DNA of 64,000 nt, taken from contig NZ_QVIO01000007.1 of assembly GCF_003416895.1 (NCBI RefSeq), positions 248,001 to 312,000 of the forward strand, written 5' to 3'. Each line of letters begins with the position of its first letter. Positions within the stretch are counted from its first letter, which is position 1. The position numbers and the translations under genes are program-made. Below are positions 24,609-34,024 of this stretch, one piece after another. The stretch comes from Duganella sp. BJB476 (GTDB lineage: Bacteria > Pseudomonadota > Gammaproteobacteria > Burkholderiales > Burkholderiaceae_D). The notes under the pieces are model-generated. The model ran no database searches. It was not told where the DNA came from and worked only from the letters and a program-made list of their open reading frames with translations.

Positions 24609-27299
24609 TTACTCTGCGGTCGCGGCGGCCTTTTTAGGGGCTGCTTTTTTGGCTGGCGCTTTCTTGGCCGCCGGCTTCCTGACTGCCGCCGCCTTGGCCG
24701 GAGCCTTGGCTGCGGCGGCCTTCTTGGCCGGGGCTTTCTTCGCTGGCGCCGCGCCTTCTGCCGCACCGTCCGCGCCGTCGTCCGCTACCGCGGCCGCTTT
24801 GCCTTTGGCCGGAGCCTTGGCTTTGCGCTCTTCGAACTCGAAGCTGATCTTGCCGTCCTTGCCCTTGGTCAGGAAGGCCTTGAACGGACGACGAGTGCGC
24901 TGCGAGACAAAACCCGGCAGCAGGTCGGTCTTGCCATCGTTGAGCAGCTTGGCCATCTGCTCAGGCAAGATCTCCTGTTGCAGGATGATGCGGCCGCTGC
25001 GGAAGTCGCAAGTCTTCGGCTTGGCGACGCTGTTTTCGCAAACATATGCCAGACCCATCTCGTACACGCCGCCGGCGCACTTCGGACATGGGCCCAAGGC
25101 GGTCTGTCCAGTGAAGTCGACCGGCTCGGCATCTTCCGAATCGTCGTTCTGGCCGAAGTCGAACTCCAGCTTGAAGTTCTTGATCTCTTCGTCGCGCACG
25201 ATGCGCAGGATGGCCGCGAACGGACGTCCCATCTTCGAGCGGAAACCTTGCAGCGGGCCGATGGTGCGGTCCTTCAGCAACTGCTCCACTTCCTCGATTT
25301 CAAACTGGCGGCTGCCCGGCGTTTTGCTCATCGAGAATTCGCACTTGGTGCAGGCGAAGCGACGATAGTTTTCCTTGACCACGCTGCCGCAGTTCGGGCA
25401 CGGCGTGTGCAGGGTGTGGTAATCACCCGGGATCGTATCGTTGTCGTATTCCTTGGCGCGCTTGACGATGATCTGCGTCATCTGGGCGATTTCACGCATG
25501 AACTCGTCACGCGAGATCTTGCCCTTCTCCATTTGCGACAGCTTGTATTCCCATTCGCCGGTCAGTTCCGGCGCGGTCAGTTCGTTCACGCCCAGGCCGC
25601 GCAGCAGCGTCATCAGCTGGAACGCTTTCGCGGTCGGCATCAGTTCGCGGCCTTCGCGCAGCAGGTAGCGCTCGGTCAGCAGGCCCTCGATGGTGGCGGC
25701 GCGCGTCGCTGGCGTGCCCAGGCCCTTGCCGGCCATCGCATCGCGCAGTTCGTCGTCCTCGACCAGCTTGCCCGCGCCTTCCATCGCCGACAGCAACGTC
25801 GCCTCGGTGTAGCGCGCAGGCGGCTTGGTGACCAGGCCGTTGGCGTTGACCGTGTCGGTCAGCACCTTCTCGCCCTTGGCGACCGGTACCAGGTTGCCGT
25901 TGGCGTTGCCTTCCTTGTCGTCGTCCGACGAGGCTTCCTTGCCGTAGATCGCCAGCCAGCCCGGGTTGGTCATGACCTTGCCTTCAGTCTTGAACTGATG
26001 GCCGGACACTTCGGTGTAGCGGGTGGTGACCTGGAACTCGGCAGGCGGGAAGAACACGGCCATGAAGCGGCGCGTGACCAGGTCGTACAGCTTCTGTTCC
26101 GGCTCGGACAAATTCTTCGGCGCGATGGTGGTCGGAATGATCGCGAAGTGATCCGAGATCTTGGTGTTGTCGAAGATGCGCTTGTTCGGCTTGACCCACT
26201 TCTTGTCCAGGATCTGCTTGGCGAACTGGTGGTAGTTAGGATTTTCCTTGACCACTTCCAGCGCCTGCATCACGGTCGGAATGTAATCTTCCGGCAGGTG
26301 GCGCGAATCGGTACGCGGGTAGGTCAGCACTTTGTGCTTTTCGTACAGCGCCTGGGCCAGGCCCAGCGTGTTCTTGGCCGAGAAGCCGAAACGCGAGTTG
26401 GCTTCACGCTGCAAGCTGGTCAGGTCGAACAGCGCGGGCGCCATCGACGTGGTCGGCTTGGATTCCTCGGTGACGGCGCCCTGCTTGCCGCGCACGGCCA
26501 GCGCGATGGAGTCGGCAGCAGCCTTGCTCCACAGGCGCTCGGCGCGTTTTTCCGGGTCGGTCTCGTCCTTCTTGAACTTGGTGTCCAGCCAGCGGCCTTC
26601 GTAGACGCCGGCCGCGCAAACGAACTCGGCGCGTACTTCCCAGAAGTCGCGCGAGACGAATTTCTTGATCTTCTCTTCCCGCTCGACCACGATCGACAGG
26701 GTCGGCGTCTGCACGCGGCCCACGGTGGTCAGGTAGAAACCGCCCTCTTTCGAGTTGAACGCGGTCATCGCGCGGGTGCCGTTGATGCCGATCAGCCAGT
26801 CGGCTTCCGAGCGGCAACGGGCGGCGTCGGCCAGCGGCATCATGTCTTCGTCGGTACGCAACTGGGTGAAGCCTTCGCGGATCGCGCCGGGCGTCATCGA
26901 TTGCAGCCACAGGCGCTTGACCGGTTGCTTGGCCTTGGCGTTCTGCGCGATCAAACGGAAAATCAACTCGCCTTCGCGGCCCGCGTCACATGCGTTGATC
27001 AGGGTAGTGACGTCTTTGCGCTTGATCAGCTTGTTGAGCACCTTGAGGCGCGCCTCGGTCTTGGCGATCGGGTTCAGCGCGAAGTACGGCGGGATCATCG
27101 GCAGGTGGGCGAAGCTCCATTTGCCGCGCTTGACGTCGTGTTCTTCCGGTACGGCAATTTCCAGCAGGTGACCGACGGCGGAGGACAGCACGTACTCGTC
27201 GGATTCAAAGTACTCATCGTGCTTGGTAAAGCCGCCAAGCGTCTTCGCGATGTCGTTCGCGACAGAAGGCTTCTCGGCGATGATGAGGGTTTTGGTCAT
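24609..27299 (-). CDS. topB: DNA topoisomerase III
   Basis: An 896-residue type IA topoisomerase that decatenates and relaxes DNA through a 5'-phosphotyrosine intermediate. The N-terminal TOPRIM region begins MTKTLIIAEKPSVA, and acidic motif ACDAGREGELIFR binds Mg2+. The active-site Tyr327 is in LTYPRTDSR. Two Cys-rich zinc-ribbon-like segments follow (CPNCGS...CTKC and CPKCAG...C). The C-terminal ~65 residues are a Lys/Ala/Pro-rich tail typical of nucleic-acid-binding extensions in betaproteobacteria; the protein is much longer than E. coli TopB (~650). Start ATG 27299. The 271-bp gap to smg holds nothing further that I can identify. Confidence 0.95.
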   Translation of the reverse strand: MTKTLIIAEKPSVANDIAKTLGGFTKHDEYFESDEYVLSSAVGHLLEIAVPEEHDVKRGKWSFAHLPMIPPYFALNPIAKTEARLKVLNKLIKRKDVTTLINACDAGREGELIFRLIAQNAKAKQPVKRLWLQSMTPGAIREGFTQLRTDEDMMPLADAARCRSEADWLIGINGTRAMTAFNSKEGGFYLTTVGRVQTPTLSIVVEREEKIKKFVSRDFWEVRAEFVCAAGVYEGRWLDTKFKKDETDPEKRAERLWSKAAADSIALAVRGKQGAVTEESKPTTSMAPALFDLTSLQREANSRFGFSAKNTLGLAQALYEKHKVLTYPRTDSRHLPEDYIPTVMQALEVVKENPNYHQFAKQILDKKWVKPNKRIFDNTKISDHFAIIPTTIAPKNLSEPEQKLYDLVTRRFMAVFFPPAEFQVTTRYTEVSGHQFKTEGKVMTNPGWLAIYGKEASSDDDKEGNANGNLVPVAKGEKVLTDTVNANGLVTKPPARYTEATLLSAMEGAGKLVEDDELRDAMAGKGLGTPATRAATIEGLLTERYLLREGRELMPTAKAFQLMTLLRGLGVNELTAPELTGEWEYKLSQMEKGKISRDEFMREIAQMTQIIVKRAKEYDNDTIPGDYHTLHTPCPNCGSVVKENYRRFACTKCEFSMSKTPGSRQFEIEEVEQLLKDRTIGPLQGFRSKMGRPFAAILRIVRDEEIKNFKLEFDFGQNDDSEDAEPVDFTGQTALGPCPKCAGGVYEMGLAYVCENSVAKPKTCDFRSGRIILQQEILPEQMAKLLNDGKTDLLPGFVSQRTRRPFKAFLTKGKDGKISFEFEERKAKAPAKGKAAAVADDGADGAAEGAAPAKKAPAKKAAAAKAPAKAAAVRKPAAKKAPAKKAAPKKAAATAE

Positions 27300-27570
27300 A
27301 TTTTGTATCTCGTTTTTTAACACTTGGGATGGGTGCAGCATGCGCATCATACATGGATCGTGTCGCAGTCTGCACTTTTGCGATGCGGATGGCAAGGCCG
27401 AGGCGTCACAGTCTTGTCAAAGCGCCAATGATAAGCGCGTTGTCGGCCAGACTGCAAGCAAACCGCGTCGCACAGCGGCAATACAGCGTATCGCCCACGC
27501 GAATGTTGCTTAATTCATTACTTCAGGGGGACTACGGGCCGCTGCGGCGGTCTATCTGCGGCGGTCTATA

Positions 27571-28035
27571 TTAGTGCAGCAGGCGGGGCGCCTGATCTTC
27601 GTCCGAGCCGAACAGGTCGTCGAACATCAGCGCGTCCGGTTCCTTGCCTTGGCTCCAGAGCAACATCAGCACGATGACCTTGAGCTTGCCCAGCGATACC
27701 GGCGCCTCTTCCAGCGCCAGGGCGCGCTCGACGACGATTTCGCGCTGCAACGGCGACAACACCTTGGCCGACTCCAGGAACTGGATGAAGCCGATCGCGG
27801 CCGATCCCAGCACATCCTGCTCTTCTTCCACGTAGAAACGGGTGCCGGTGGAGGATGCGGTCAGCGTGTGCTCCACCCCGGCCATCGCGTTCAGGTCGGT
27901 CAGCCAGACCAGCGCCTCGGAAATCTCGACATCGTCAAAACCGACAGCCGACAGTTTCTTGGCCAATGCGGCCGGTTCCGGGCAGGCATCGGGACGATAG
28001 TAAGTCTCGTAGAGATAAACAAGGATGTCGAACAT
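27571..28035 (-). CDS. smg: Smg family protein (DUF494)
   Basis: A 154-residue Smg/DUF494 protein. The N-terminus MFDILVYLYETYYRPDACPE matches the family start, and the acidic helical remainder fits. Function is not established; in many proteobacteria the gene lies directly after dprA, as here (67 bp downstream on the same strand). topB follows 271 bp later. Confidence 0.92.
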   Translation of the reverse strand: MFDILVYLYETYYRPDACPEPAALAKKLSAVGFDDVEISEALVWLTDLNAMAGVEHTLTASSTGTRFYVEEEQDVLGSAAIGFIQFLESAKVLSPLQREIVVERALALEEAPVSLGKLKVIVLMLLWSQGKEPDALMFDDLFGSDEDQAPRLLH

Positions 28036-28102
28036 GGCTCTACTCTATCAGTTAAAACAGATCGGACACAAGTGCCGGACCGATCACCTTTTCGTCAACC
28101 CA

Positions 28103-29248
28103 TCATGCGCGCAAACGCTGAAACATGCCACCTGGCAAACGCTCGACCAGGCCGGCCAGTTCCAGCGCCAGCAGCTGCCCCTGCAAGTCGGCGGCGGACT
28201 GGTTCAGCCGCAGCGCCAGCAGGTCGGCGCCGGCCGGATGCTCGCCCAGCGCCTCCAGCACGCGGTCGACAAAAGTATCGTCCAGCGCCGGCCGCGCGCC
28301 GTGCGCGCCGGGCTTGAGCAGCTTGAGGTCGGTCAATATGTCGGCCGCCGTCTCGACCAGCTTGGCGCCGTCCTCGCGTATCAGCGCATGGCAGCCCTTG
28401 GCCAGCGTGGCGTGGATCGAGCCGGGGATCGCGTACAACTCCTTGCCCTGCTCTATCGCCAGCTTCGCCGTGATCAGGGAACCGGACTTGGCGGCCGCCT
28501 CCACCACCAGCACGCCGCGCGCCAGGCCGCTGATGACGCGGTTACGGCGCGGAAAGTTGTCGCGCAGCGGCGGCGTGCCCAGCGCATATTCGCTAACGAT
28601 GCAGCCCTCCTCGGCGATACGGCGCGCCAGTGCGTTGTTGCGGGCCGGATAAATGCGGTCGGGGCCGGTGCCAATCACGGCGATGGTGCTGCCCGGCCCG
28701 TTCAGGCCGCCGGCGTGCGCGGCCGCGTCGATGCCCAGCGCCAGCCCGGAAACAATGGTCAGCCCGGCCTCGGACAAGGCCTGCGCCATGCGGTCGGCGT
28801 TCAGCATGCCCTGGGCGCTGGCGTTGCGCGCGCCCACCACGGCCAGCGACGGACGCCCCAGCAGTTCAGCCCGGCCCTTCAGGTACAGCAGCAGCGGCGC
28901 GGCGGCGATGTTGCGCAGCGCCTCGGGATAATCGGGATGGTCGTAGCTCAACAGGCGGTTGCCCGGCTGCTGCTGCCAGGCCAGCGTGGCGTCGACCAGG
29001 GCCGCCAGCCGGTCCGGCGGCGCTTGCAGCAGCGCATCGGCCTGCCCGGGCTTGACCTCGTCCAGCAGCGCGCTGCGCCCGGCGCTGAAGATCGCCTCCG
29101 GCGTGACGAACCGCTCCAGCAGCCGGTGCGCGCTCCCCAGGCCGACGCCGTCCGTCATCTCCAGACGCAACCAGCCCGCCAGCGCGGCGGCGCTGACGGG
29201 CTGGAACGTGGCAGTAAGGGTATCCGTGGCTTGCACGGCGCGGGTCAC
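28103..29248 (-). CDS. dprA: DNA-processing protein DprA
   Basis: A 381-residue cytoplasmic protein that loads RecA on incoming single-stranded DNA during natural transformation. The central Rossmann-like domain shows VVGARNASAQG, VSGLALGIDAAAH and IPRRNRVISGL-type motifs (here NFPRRNRVISGL), then VVEAAAKSGSLITA. A winged-helix-like C-terminus follows (about residues 315-381). It starts at GTG 29248 and overlaps the stop of the LysM gene by 4 bp (GTGA), so it is translationally coupled. Confidence 0.95.
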   Translation of the reverse strand: MTRAVQATDTLTATFQPVSAAALAGWLRLEMTDGVGLGSAHRLLERFVTPEAIFSAGRSALLDEVKPGQADALLQAPPDRLAALVDATLAWQQQPGNRLLSYDHPDYPEALRNIAAAPLLLYLKGRAELLGRPSLAVVGARNASAQGMLNADRMAQALSEAGLTIVSGLALGIDAAAHAGGLNGPGSTIAVIGTGPDRIYPARNNALARRIAEEGCIVSEYALGTPPLRDNFPRRNRVISGLARGVLVVEAAAKSGSLITAKLAIEQGKELYAIPGSIHATLAKGCHALIREDGAKLVETAADILTDLKLLKPGAHGARPALDDTFVDRVLEALGEHPAGADLLALRLNQSAADLQGQLLALELAGLVERLPGGMFQRLRA

Positions 29249-30354
29249 TCCGGCGACTTGGCGACGTCGCCCACTTCCACCGGCGCCGACACCTGCATGA
29301 TCAAGCCGTAGGAAATATGCTTAAACACGCGGAAGATAAACAAGCTGCCCACTTCCTCGTCCGGCAGCTTGACCTGCTGTTCGCGCATGCCCAGCCAACT
29401 TTTGGCGGCCGTGGCGTCGCTGACAGTCTTCCCCGCATGGTACAGCTGCAGCACGGAGCCGATGTCGAGTCCATCAAGCTTTCCGCGATTAATGCTGACA
29501 ACCTGGTTCTGCCCGGCGTGCGTGACGCCGCCGTAAATCGCCACCACCCGCGCGCCGACCTTCTGCTCGGGCGGATGTGGCACGTAGTTTTGCATCGGCA
29601 TCGGCGGAATCGCGCGCAGCTGGTCGCCCTTGCCCATCTCTTCCTTGGCGCTGGCGACCAGGAAGGTGTGGACGTCGCTGCCGGCGCCCGGCTGGGCTTC
29701 GGTCTGCAATTTCAGCGTGCCGAGGTAGAACGCCTCGTAGCCGATGACGGCCTTGGTGATCGGATCTTTCAGCGGGCTGCCGGGACGAAACACCTGGAAC
29801 GAGGTGCCGCCCTTCAGGTCGCCGCGCACATAAGCCTTGTCGTCCTTGCCGAGGAATACGTGGCCGTCCTGCGTGGCCACGACGCGCGGCGCGCCGGCCA
29901 GCTCGTCGTTTTCGATGATCAGCGGCTGGGTCAGGAAGGGTTCGATGACGCCGGCCGGGATAGACGTCACGGCATCCTTGCCCAAGCCCTCGGTGCGCAG
30001 CTGCGGCTTCAGGCGCAGGTCGGAGGCGCTGTTGCTGCCGTCGTTGCTGGCGTCGATCTTGTTGCCCAGGCGCAGGCGACCGGCGGCGCGGTCGAACCAG
30101 ATGATCTGGCCCGGATAAATCCAGTGCGGATTGGCGATTTCCTCTCGGTTCATGCCCCAGACGGTAGGCCAGCACCAGGGACGCTCAAGGAATTTACCGG
30201 AAATATCCCACAGCGTATCGCCCTTGACCACCAGGTGCTGGTCCGGCGCATCGGCGCGAAACTCGCATTTCAACGGCTCAGCGGAAGCCGCAGTCAAGCC
30301 CGAAAAAAGAGCCGCTAATACTAAGCGGGTGCCGACTGTGCTAAAATTTTTCAT
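29245..30354 (-). CDS. LysM peptidoglycan-binding domain protein, secreted
   Basis: A 369-residue protein with a signal peptide (MKNFSTVGTRLVLAALFSGL..., cleavage near ASA) followed by a LysM domain at about residues 38-90 (HLVVKGDTLWDISGKF to HWIYPGQIIWF). The remaining ~280 residues form an unassigned beta-rich region. It is the first gene of the LysM-dprA-smg block conserved in Burkholderiales. It should bind peptidoglycan in the periplasm. Start ATG 30354 was preferred over an upstream in-frame ATG because the signal peptide begins there. Confidence 0.88.
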   Translation of the reverse strand: MKNFSTVGTRLVLAALFSGLTAASAEPLKCEFRADAPDQHLVVKGDTLWDISGKFLERPWCWPTVWGMNREEIANPHWIYPGQIIWFDRAAGRLRLGNKIDASNDGSNSASDLRLKPQLRTEGLGKDAVTSIPAGVIEPFLTQPLIIENDELAGAPRVVATQDGHVFLGKDDKAYVRGDLKGGTSFQVFRPGSPLKDPITKAVIGYEAFYLGTLKLQTEAQPGAGSDVHTFLVASAKEEMGKGDQLRAIPPMPMQNYVPHPPEQKVGARVVAIYGGVTHAGQNQVVSINRGKLDGLDIGSVLQLYHAGKTVSDATAAKSWLGMREQQVKLPDEEVGSLFIFRVFKHISYGLIMQVSAPVEVGDVAKSPE

Positions 30355-30571
30355 TAGTAGATCCAGTAAATGCGCCATAAATTGCGCAGGCACACGATAG
30401 CAAGAAGCGCCCAATCAACGGAAAAGGCTTGCTAAATTGAATCAAATTCTGCCCATAAAACCCTGAACTAGCAAGAGAAACCGCGCAATCGCAGCCCGCG
30501 CGGTTGTTGCATTTTTGATCGGGAAAATGACGGCGGCGACGCCCTCGACGCGGCGCGCGTTATCAAGGCAA

Positions 30572-30593
30572 TCACTTAGTTTTCACTTAGTTA
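30572..30593. repeat. tandem 11-bp repeat in the def upstream region
   Basis: TCACTTAGTTT is followed directly by TCACTTAGTTA. The next bases (TTATCAACA, 30591-30599) resemble a weak DnaA box with one mismatch. They lie 18-39 bp upstream of the def start codon, inside its likely leader or promoter. Could be a duplicated regulatory half-site or chance. Confidence 0.35.
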
Positions 30594-30610
30594 TCAACAC
30601 AGTACAGCAT

Positions 30611-31153
30611 ATGGCCATCTTAAATATTTTGCGTTACCCCGATCCGCGTCTGCATAAAGTCGCCACCCCAGTCACCGTCTTCGACGCCAAACTGGAACAA
30701 CTGGTCGCCGACATGGCCGAAACCATGTACGAAGCGCCGGGCATCGGTCTGGCCGCGTCGCAGGTCGACGTGCACGAACAACTGGTCGTGATCGACATTT
30801 CCGAAACCAAGGACGCGCTGGTCGCCTACATCAATCCGGAAATCATCTGGGCCAGCGAAGAGAAGCAGGTCTACGACGAAGGCTGCCTGTCGGTGCCGGG
30901 CATCTACGACGGCGTCGAACGCCACGCCCAGATCAAGGTGCGCGCGCTGGACGTCAAGGGCCAGCCTTTCGAAGTGGAAGCCGACGGCCTGCTGGCGGTC
31001 TGCATCCAGCACGAAATGGATCACCTGCTGGGCAAGGTCTTCGTCGAATACCTGTCGCCGCTGAAGCGCAACCGCATCAAGGCCAAGCTCGTCAAGGAAG
31101 AGCGCGGCATGGCGCGCGAAGCCCAGCTGCGCGCCGCCGGCCGCCGTTTCTAA
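30611..31153 (+). CDS. def: peptide deformylase
   Basis: A 180-residue Fe2+ hydrolase that removes the formyl group from nascent N-formyl-methionine. All three family motifs are intact: GIGLAASQ at residues 44-51, EGCLSVP with ligand Cys92, and QHEMDHLLG with His134 and His138. The start ATG 30611 gives the family N-terminus MAILNILRYPDPRL. It is followed 18 bp later by fmt, the enzyme that adds the formyl group, in the usual def-fmt pair. It is divergent from the LysM gene. Confidence 0.97.
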   Translation: MAILNILRYPDPRLHKVATPVTVFDAKLEQLVADMAETMYEAPGIGLAASQVDVHEQLVVIDISETKDALVAYINPEIIWASEEKQVYDEGCLSVPGIYDGVERHAQIKVRALDVKGQPFEVEADGLLAVCIQHEMDHLLGKVFVEYLSPLKRNRIKAKLVKEERGMAREAQLRAAGRRF

Positions 31154-31171
31154 GCCGTCCAGGGATAACGC

Positions 31172-32128
31172 ATGAAAGTCATCTTCGCCGGCACGCCGGA
31201 ATTTGCCGCCGTGGCGCTGCAAGCCTTGCACGAGGCGGGCTTCGAGATTCCGCTGGTGCTGACCCAGCCGGACCGTCCGGCCGGACGCGGCATGCATCTG
31301 CAGCCATCGGCCGTCAAGCAGTACGCGCTGGCGCAAGGCATCGAGGTGCTGCAGCCGCTGTCGCTGCGCACCGACAGCAAGGATCCGGTGCGCGCCAAGC
31401 AGGCGAAGGAAGCACATGCGCGTTTGCTGTCCACGCCGTATGACGTGATGGTGGTGGCGGCCTACGGCCTGATCCTGCCGCGCGCCACGCTGGACATCAA
31501 GCCCTGCCTGAACATCCACGGTTCGCTGCTGCCGCGCTGGCGCGGCGCCGCGCCCATCCACCGCGCCATCGAGGCCGGCGACAGCGAGACCGGCATCACC
31601 ATCATGGAGATGGAAGAAGGCCTGGACACCGGCCCGATGCTGCTGATCGAGCGCATCGCCATCGGCGAGCAGGACACCACTGGCATGGTGCACGACAAGC
31701 TGGCCGCGTTGGGCGGCAAGATGATCGTCGAAGCGCTGCGCAAGATGCAGCACGGCCAGCTGGAAGCCGTGCCGCAGCCGGAAGCGGGCGTCAACTACGC
31801 CGCCAAGATCAGCAAGGAAGAAGCGGCGCTGGACTTCACGCAATCGGCGGTGGAGATCAGCCGCAAGATCCGCGCCTTCAATCCCTTCCCTGGCGCGCAT
31901 GGGGCGGTCAACGGCGTCAACGTCAAGCTGTGGGGCGCAGAAGTGCTGGAAGCCGACAGCAAGGCGCCGGCCGGCCAGGTACTGGCGGCCGATGCGCAGC
32001 ATGGCATCGTGGTTTCCTGCGGCAGCGGTTCGCTGCGCCTGACGGAACTGCAAAAGCCGGGCGGCAAGCGCTTGCCTGCGGCGGAGTTCATCAAAGGCTT
32101 CCCGCTCGAAGGCCTAAGCTTCGCCTGA
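31172..32128 (+). CDS. fmt: methionyl-tRNA formyltransferase
   Basis: A 318-residue enzyme that formylates initiator Met-tRNA using 10-formyl-tetrahydrofolate. The N-terminal Rossmann-like domain contains FAGTPEFAAV, and the signature LLPRWRGAAPIHRAI carries the formyl-transfer site. The C-terminal OB-fold domain is complete. It forms an operon with def. Its stop lies 4 bp from the stop of the convergent LysR gene. Confidence 0.97.
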   Translation: MKVIFAGTPEFAAVALQALHEAGFEIPLVLTQPDRPAGRGMHLQPSAVKQYALAQGIEVLQPLSLRTDSKDPVRAKQAKEAHARLLSTPYDVMVVAAYGLILPRATLDIKPCLNIHGSLLPRWRGAAPIHRAIEAGDSETGITIMEMEEGLDTGPMLLIERIAIGEQDTTGMVHDKLAALGGKMIVEALRKMQHGQLEAVPQPEAGVNYAAKISKEEAALDFTQSAVEISRKIRAFNPFPGAHGAVNGVNVKLWGAEVLEADSKAPAGQVLAADAQHGIVVSCGSGSLRLTELQKPGGKRLPAAEFIKGFPLEGLSFA

Positions 32129-32132
32129 TGCT

Positions 32133-33095
32133 TTAAGCTACGCTGGCGCGCGCCTTGGCCTTCCGCCGCGCCGCGCGACCGGCGTTGAGCGGTCCGCCGC
32201 TGCACACAGCCTCTTCACGTATCCAATCCCGCACCACGACCGCATCCGCGCTGAGCGCGCTGCGGGCAATCAGCCAGTATGCATAATCGCTGGTCGTCGC
32301 CGGTAGCGCGCTGGCCAGCGCCAGCTTGCCCTGCTCCAGCAAGGGCCGCACCAATTCCAATCGGCCCAGCGCCACGCCCTGCCCCGCCAACGCGGCCTGC
32401 ACCACCTGATCGTACTGATTAAACCGCAGCACGCCCTTCGGTTTGACACGGCCCGCACCAGCGCCGCGCAACCACGCCGGCCATTGCAGCCACGGGCGCG
32501 ACACATCGTCAAACTCCAACAGCACCTGCTTGCGCAACTGCGCCGCATCCTCGATCGCAGTCACCGCCAAGGCCGGATGCGCCACCGGCACCAGCGCCTC
32601 GTCGAACAGGCGCAATGCGCCTTCGGGCGCATCCTGCGGCCGGCAATAGCGCAGCGACAAATCCACCTGCTCGCGCTCCAGGTCGACAAAACGATTACTG
32701 GCCGCCACGCGCACATCGATCTGCGGCGCAGCCTGCTGGAAGGCATTCAAGCGAGGCAGTATCCACAAGGCCGTCACGCCGATACTGGCGCTGATGGTCA
32801 CCGCCTGGCGCCCATCGCCGGGCCGCAGGCTGGCGACTACTTCGCCCAATTGCTCCAGCATCGCATCGGCATGGCGGAACAGGCGCCGCCCCTCAGCAGT
32901 GAACTCGATGGAGCGATGGCCGCGCACCAGCACGCGATAACCCAGCGTGGCCTCCAGCGCCTGTATCTGGCGGCTGAGCGCAGATTGGGTCACGCACATG
33001 TCCTGCGCGGCGAGCGTGATACTCATGCGCTGGCCGACTGCGACCAGGCTGCGCAGCAAGTCCAGCGGGGGAAGATCCAAAAGACGATTAACCAT
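32133..33095 (-). CDS. LysR family regulator (GcvA-like)
   Basis: A 320-residue LysR-type regulator. The N-terminal helix-turn-helix (about residues 10-68) has AAQDMCVTQSALSRQIQALE as recognition helix region. The pattern LRSLVAVGQ...RVLVRGHRSIEFT and the substrate-domain motifs (DLSLRYC, HPALA) place it in the GcvA subgroup. An Arg/Ala-rich basic tail ends the protein. It is divergent from the CmcJ/NvfI-type gene (105 bp between starts), so that two-gene operon is the likely target. Confidence 0.9.
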   Translation of the reverse strand: MVNRLLDLPPLDLLRSLVAVGQRMSITLAAQDMCVTQSALSRQIQALEATLGYRVLVRGHRSIEFTAEGRRLFRHADAMLEQLGEVVASLRPGDGRQAVTISASIGVTALWILPRLNAFQQAAPQIDVRVAASNRFVDLEREQVDLSLRYCRPQDAPEGALRLFDEALVPVAHPALAVTAIEDAAQLRKQVLLEFDDVSRPWLQWPAWLRGAGAGRVKPKGVLRFNQYDQVVQAALAGQGVALGRLELVRPLLEQGKLALASALPATTSDYAYWLIARSALSADAVVVRDWIREEAVCSGGPLNAGRAARRKAKARASVA

Positions 33096-33200
33096 TCCAA
33101 GAATGTATCACGCATGCGAATTGGGAATGTGAAAGCGCCGAGAATATCGTTTGAGCGCGGCACGGCGATCGGATTCAATGGAGCTTTCAGGGAGGAAGCG

Positions 33201-34022
33201 ATGACACACACAACCACCGCCACACTGGAGTACTTGCGGCCGACATCGGACCGTCCATACACCTACATGTACCCGCCGCCGGACGGACAGCCGTGGCAAA
33301 ACGCCAGCTACGAGCGCGTGCCGGTGACGATACGCGATGCCCGCGCCGACACGCACTTGTCGCTGGACCGCGAAGGCTATCTGCTGCGCCACGCACCCAG
33401 CGCCGTACGCGATTTCACGGACAAGGAAGAAGTCGTGCGGCGCTACTATCCCGAGGTAGCCGAGCTGGCCCTGGCGCTGACCGGCGCTAGCCAGGCCTTC
33501 GTGTTCGACCACCTGGTCCGCAAACGCACGCCCGGCTCGCCGCAAGCCTTTGGTCGCATCGAAGGCCAACGTCCCGGTGCGGCAGGCCGCGTGCATTGCG
33601 ACTTCACGCCGGCATCGGCGCAACGCAGGCTGGAACTGGAACTGCACGGCGACACGGCACAGGTCCAGCGCTACAGCATCGTCAACCTGTGGCGCTCGAT
33701 TCGCCATCCGGTACTCGACGCACCGCTGGCCGTCTGCGACGCCCGCAGCGCCACACCCGCCGACCTGGTGGCCAGCGATATTTTTTATCCGGAGCGGAAC
33801 GGCGAAATCTACCAGGCAGTGCACAATACGGATCACGCATGGTCATACTTCCCGGCGATGACGCGCGACGAGGTACTGGTGTTCAAACAGTTCGATTCCA
33901 CGCCCGGACCGGTGGCCAGGTACACCCCGCACGCCGCCTTCGAACACGCCGACGCGCCGGCCGATGCGCCGCTACGGGAAAGCATAGAAATCCGCTGCCT
34001 GCTGATCTACAAGGGGAGATAA
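33201..34022 (+). CDS. CmcJ/NvfI family oxidoreductase
   Basis: A 273-residue protein of the CmcJ/NvfI-type family of non-heme iron (2-oxoglutarate-dependent) oxygenases, best known from cephamycin and fungal meroterpenoid pathways. Visible landmarks are YMYPPPDGQPW near the N-terminus, HCDFTP (HxD iron-ligand candidate), the NLWRSIRHPVLDAPLAVCD stretch, DEVLVFKQFDS, and the distal His in YTPHAAFEH. The C-terminus RESIEIRCLLIY fits the family. The start has a strong AGGGAGG ribosome-binding site. Substrate unknown. It is translated with the DsbA-fold gene 2 bp downstream and faces a LysR regulator. Confidence 0.82.
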   Translation: MTHTTTATLEYLRPTSDRPYTYMYPPPDGQPWQNASYERVPVTIRDARADTHLSLDREGYLLRHAPSAVRDFTDKEEVVRRYYPEVAELALALTGASQAFVFDHLVRKRTPGSPQAFGRIEGQRPGAAGRVHCDFTPASAQRRLELELHGDTAQVQRYSIVNLWRSIRHPVLDAPLAVCDARSATPADLVASDIFYPERNGEIYQAVHNTDHAWSYFPAMTRDEVLVFKQFDSTPGPVARYTPHAAFEHADAPADAPLRESIEIRCLLIYKGR

Positions 34023-34024
34023 AA

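Noticed and set aside
30479..30505. Hairpin AACCGCGC / GCGCGGTT upstream of def
   Set aside because: The stem is only 8 bp and the T-run is separated from it by GTTGCA, so terminator or riboswitch status is not supported.
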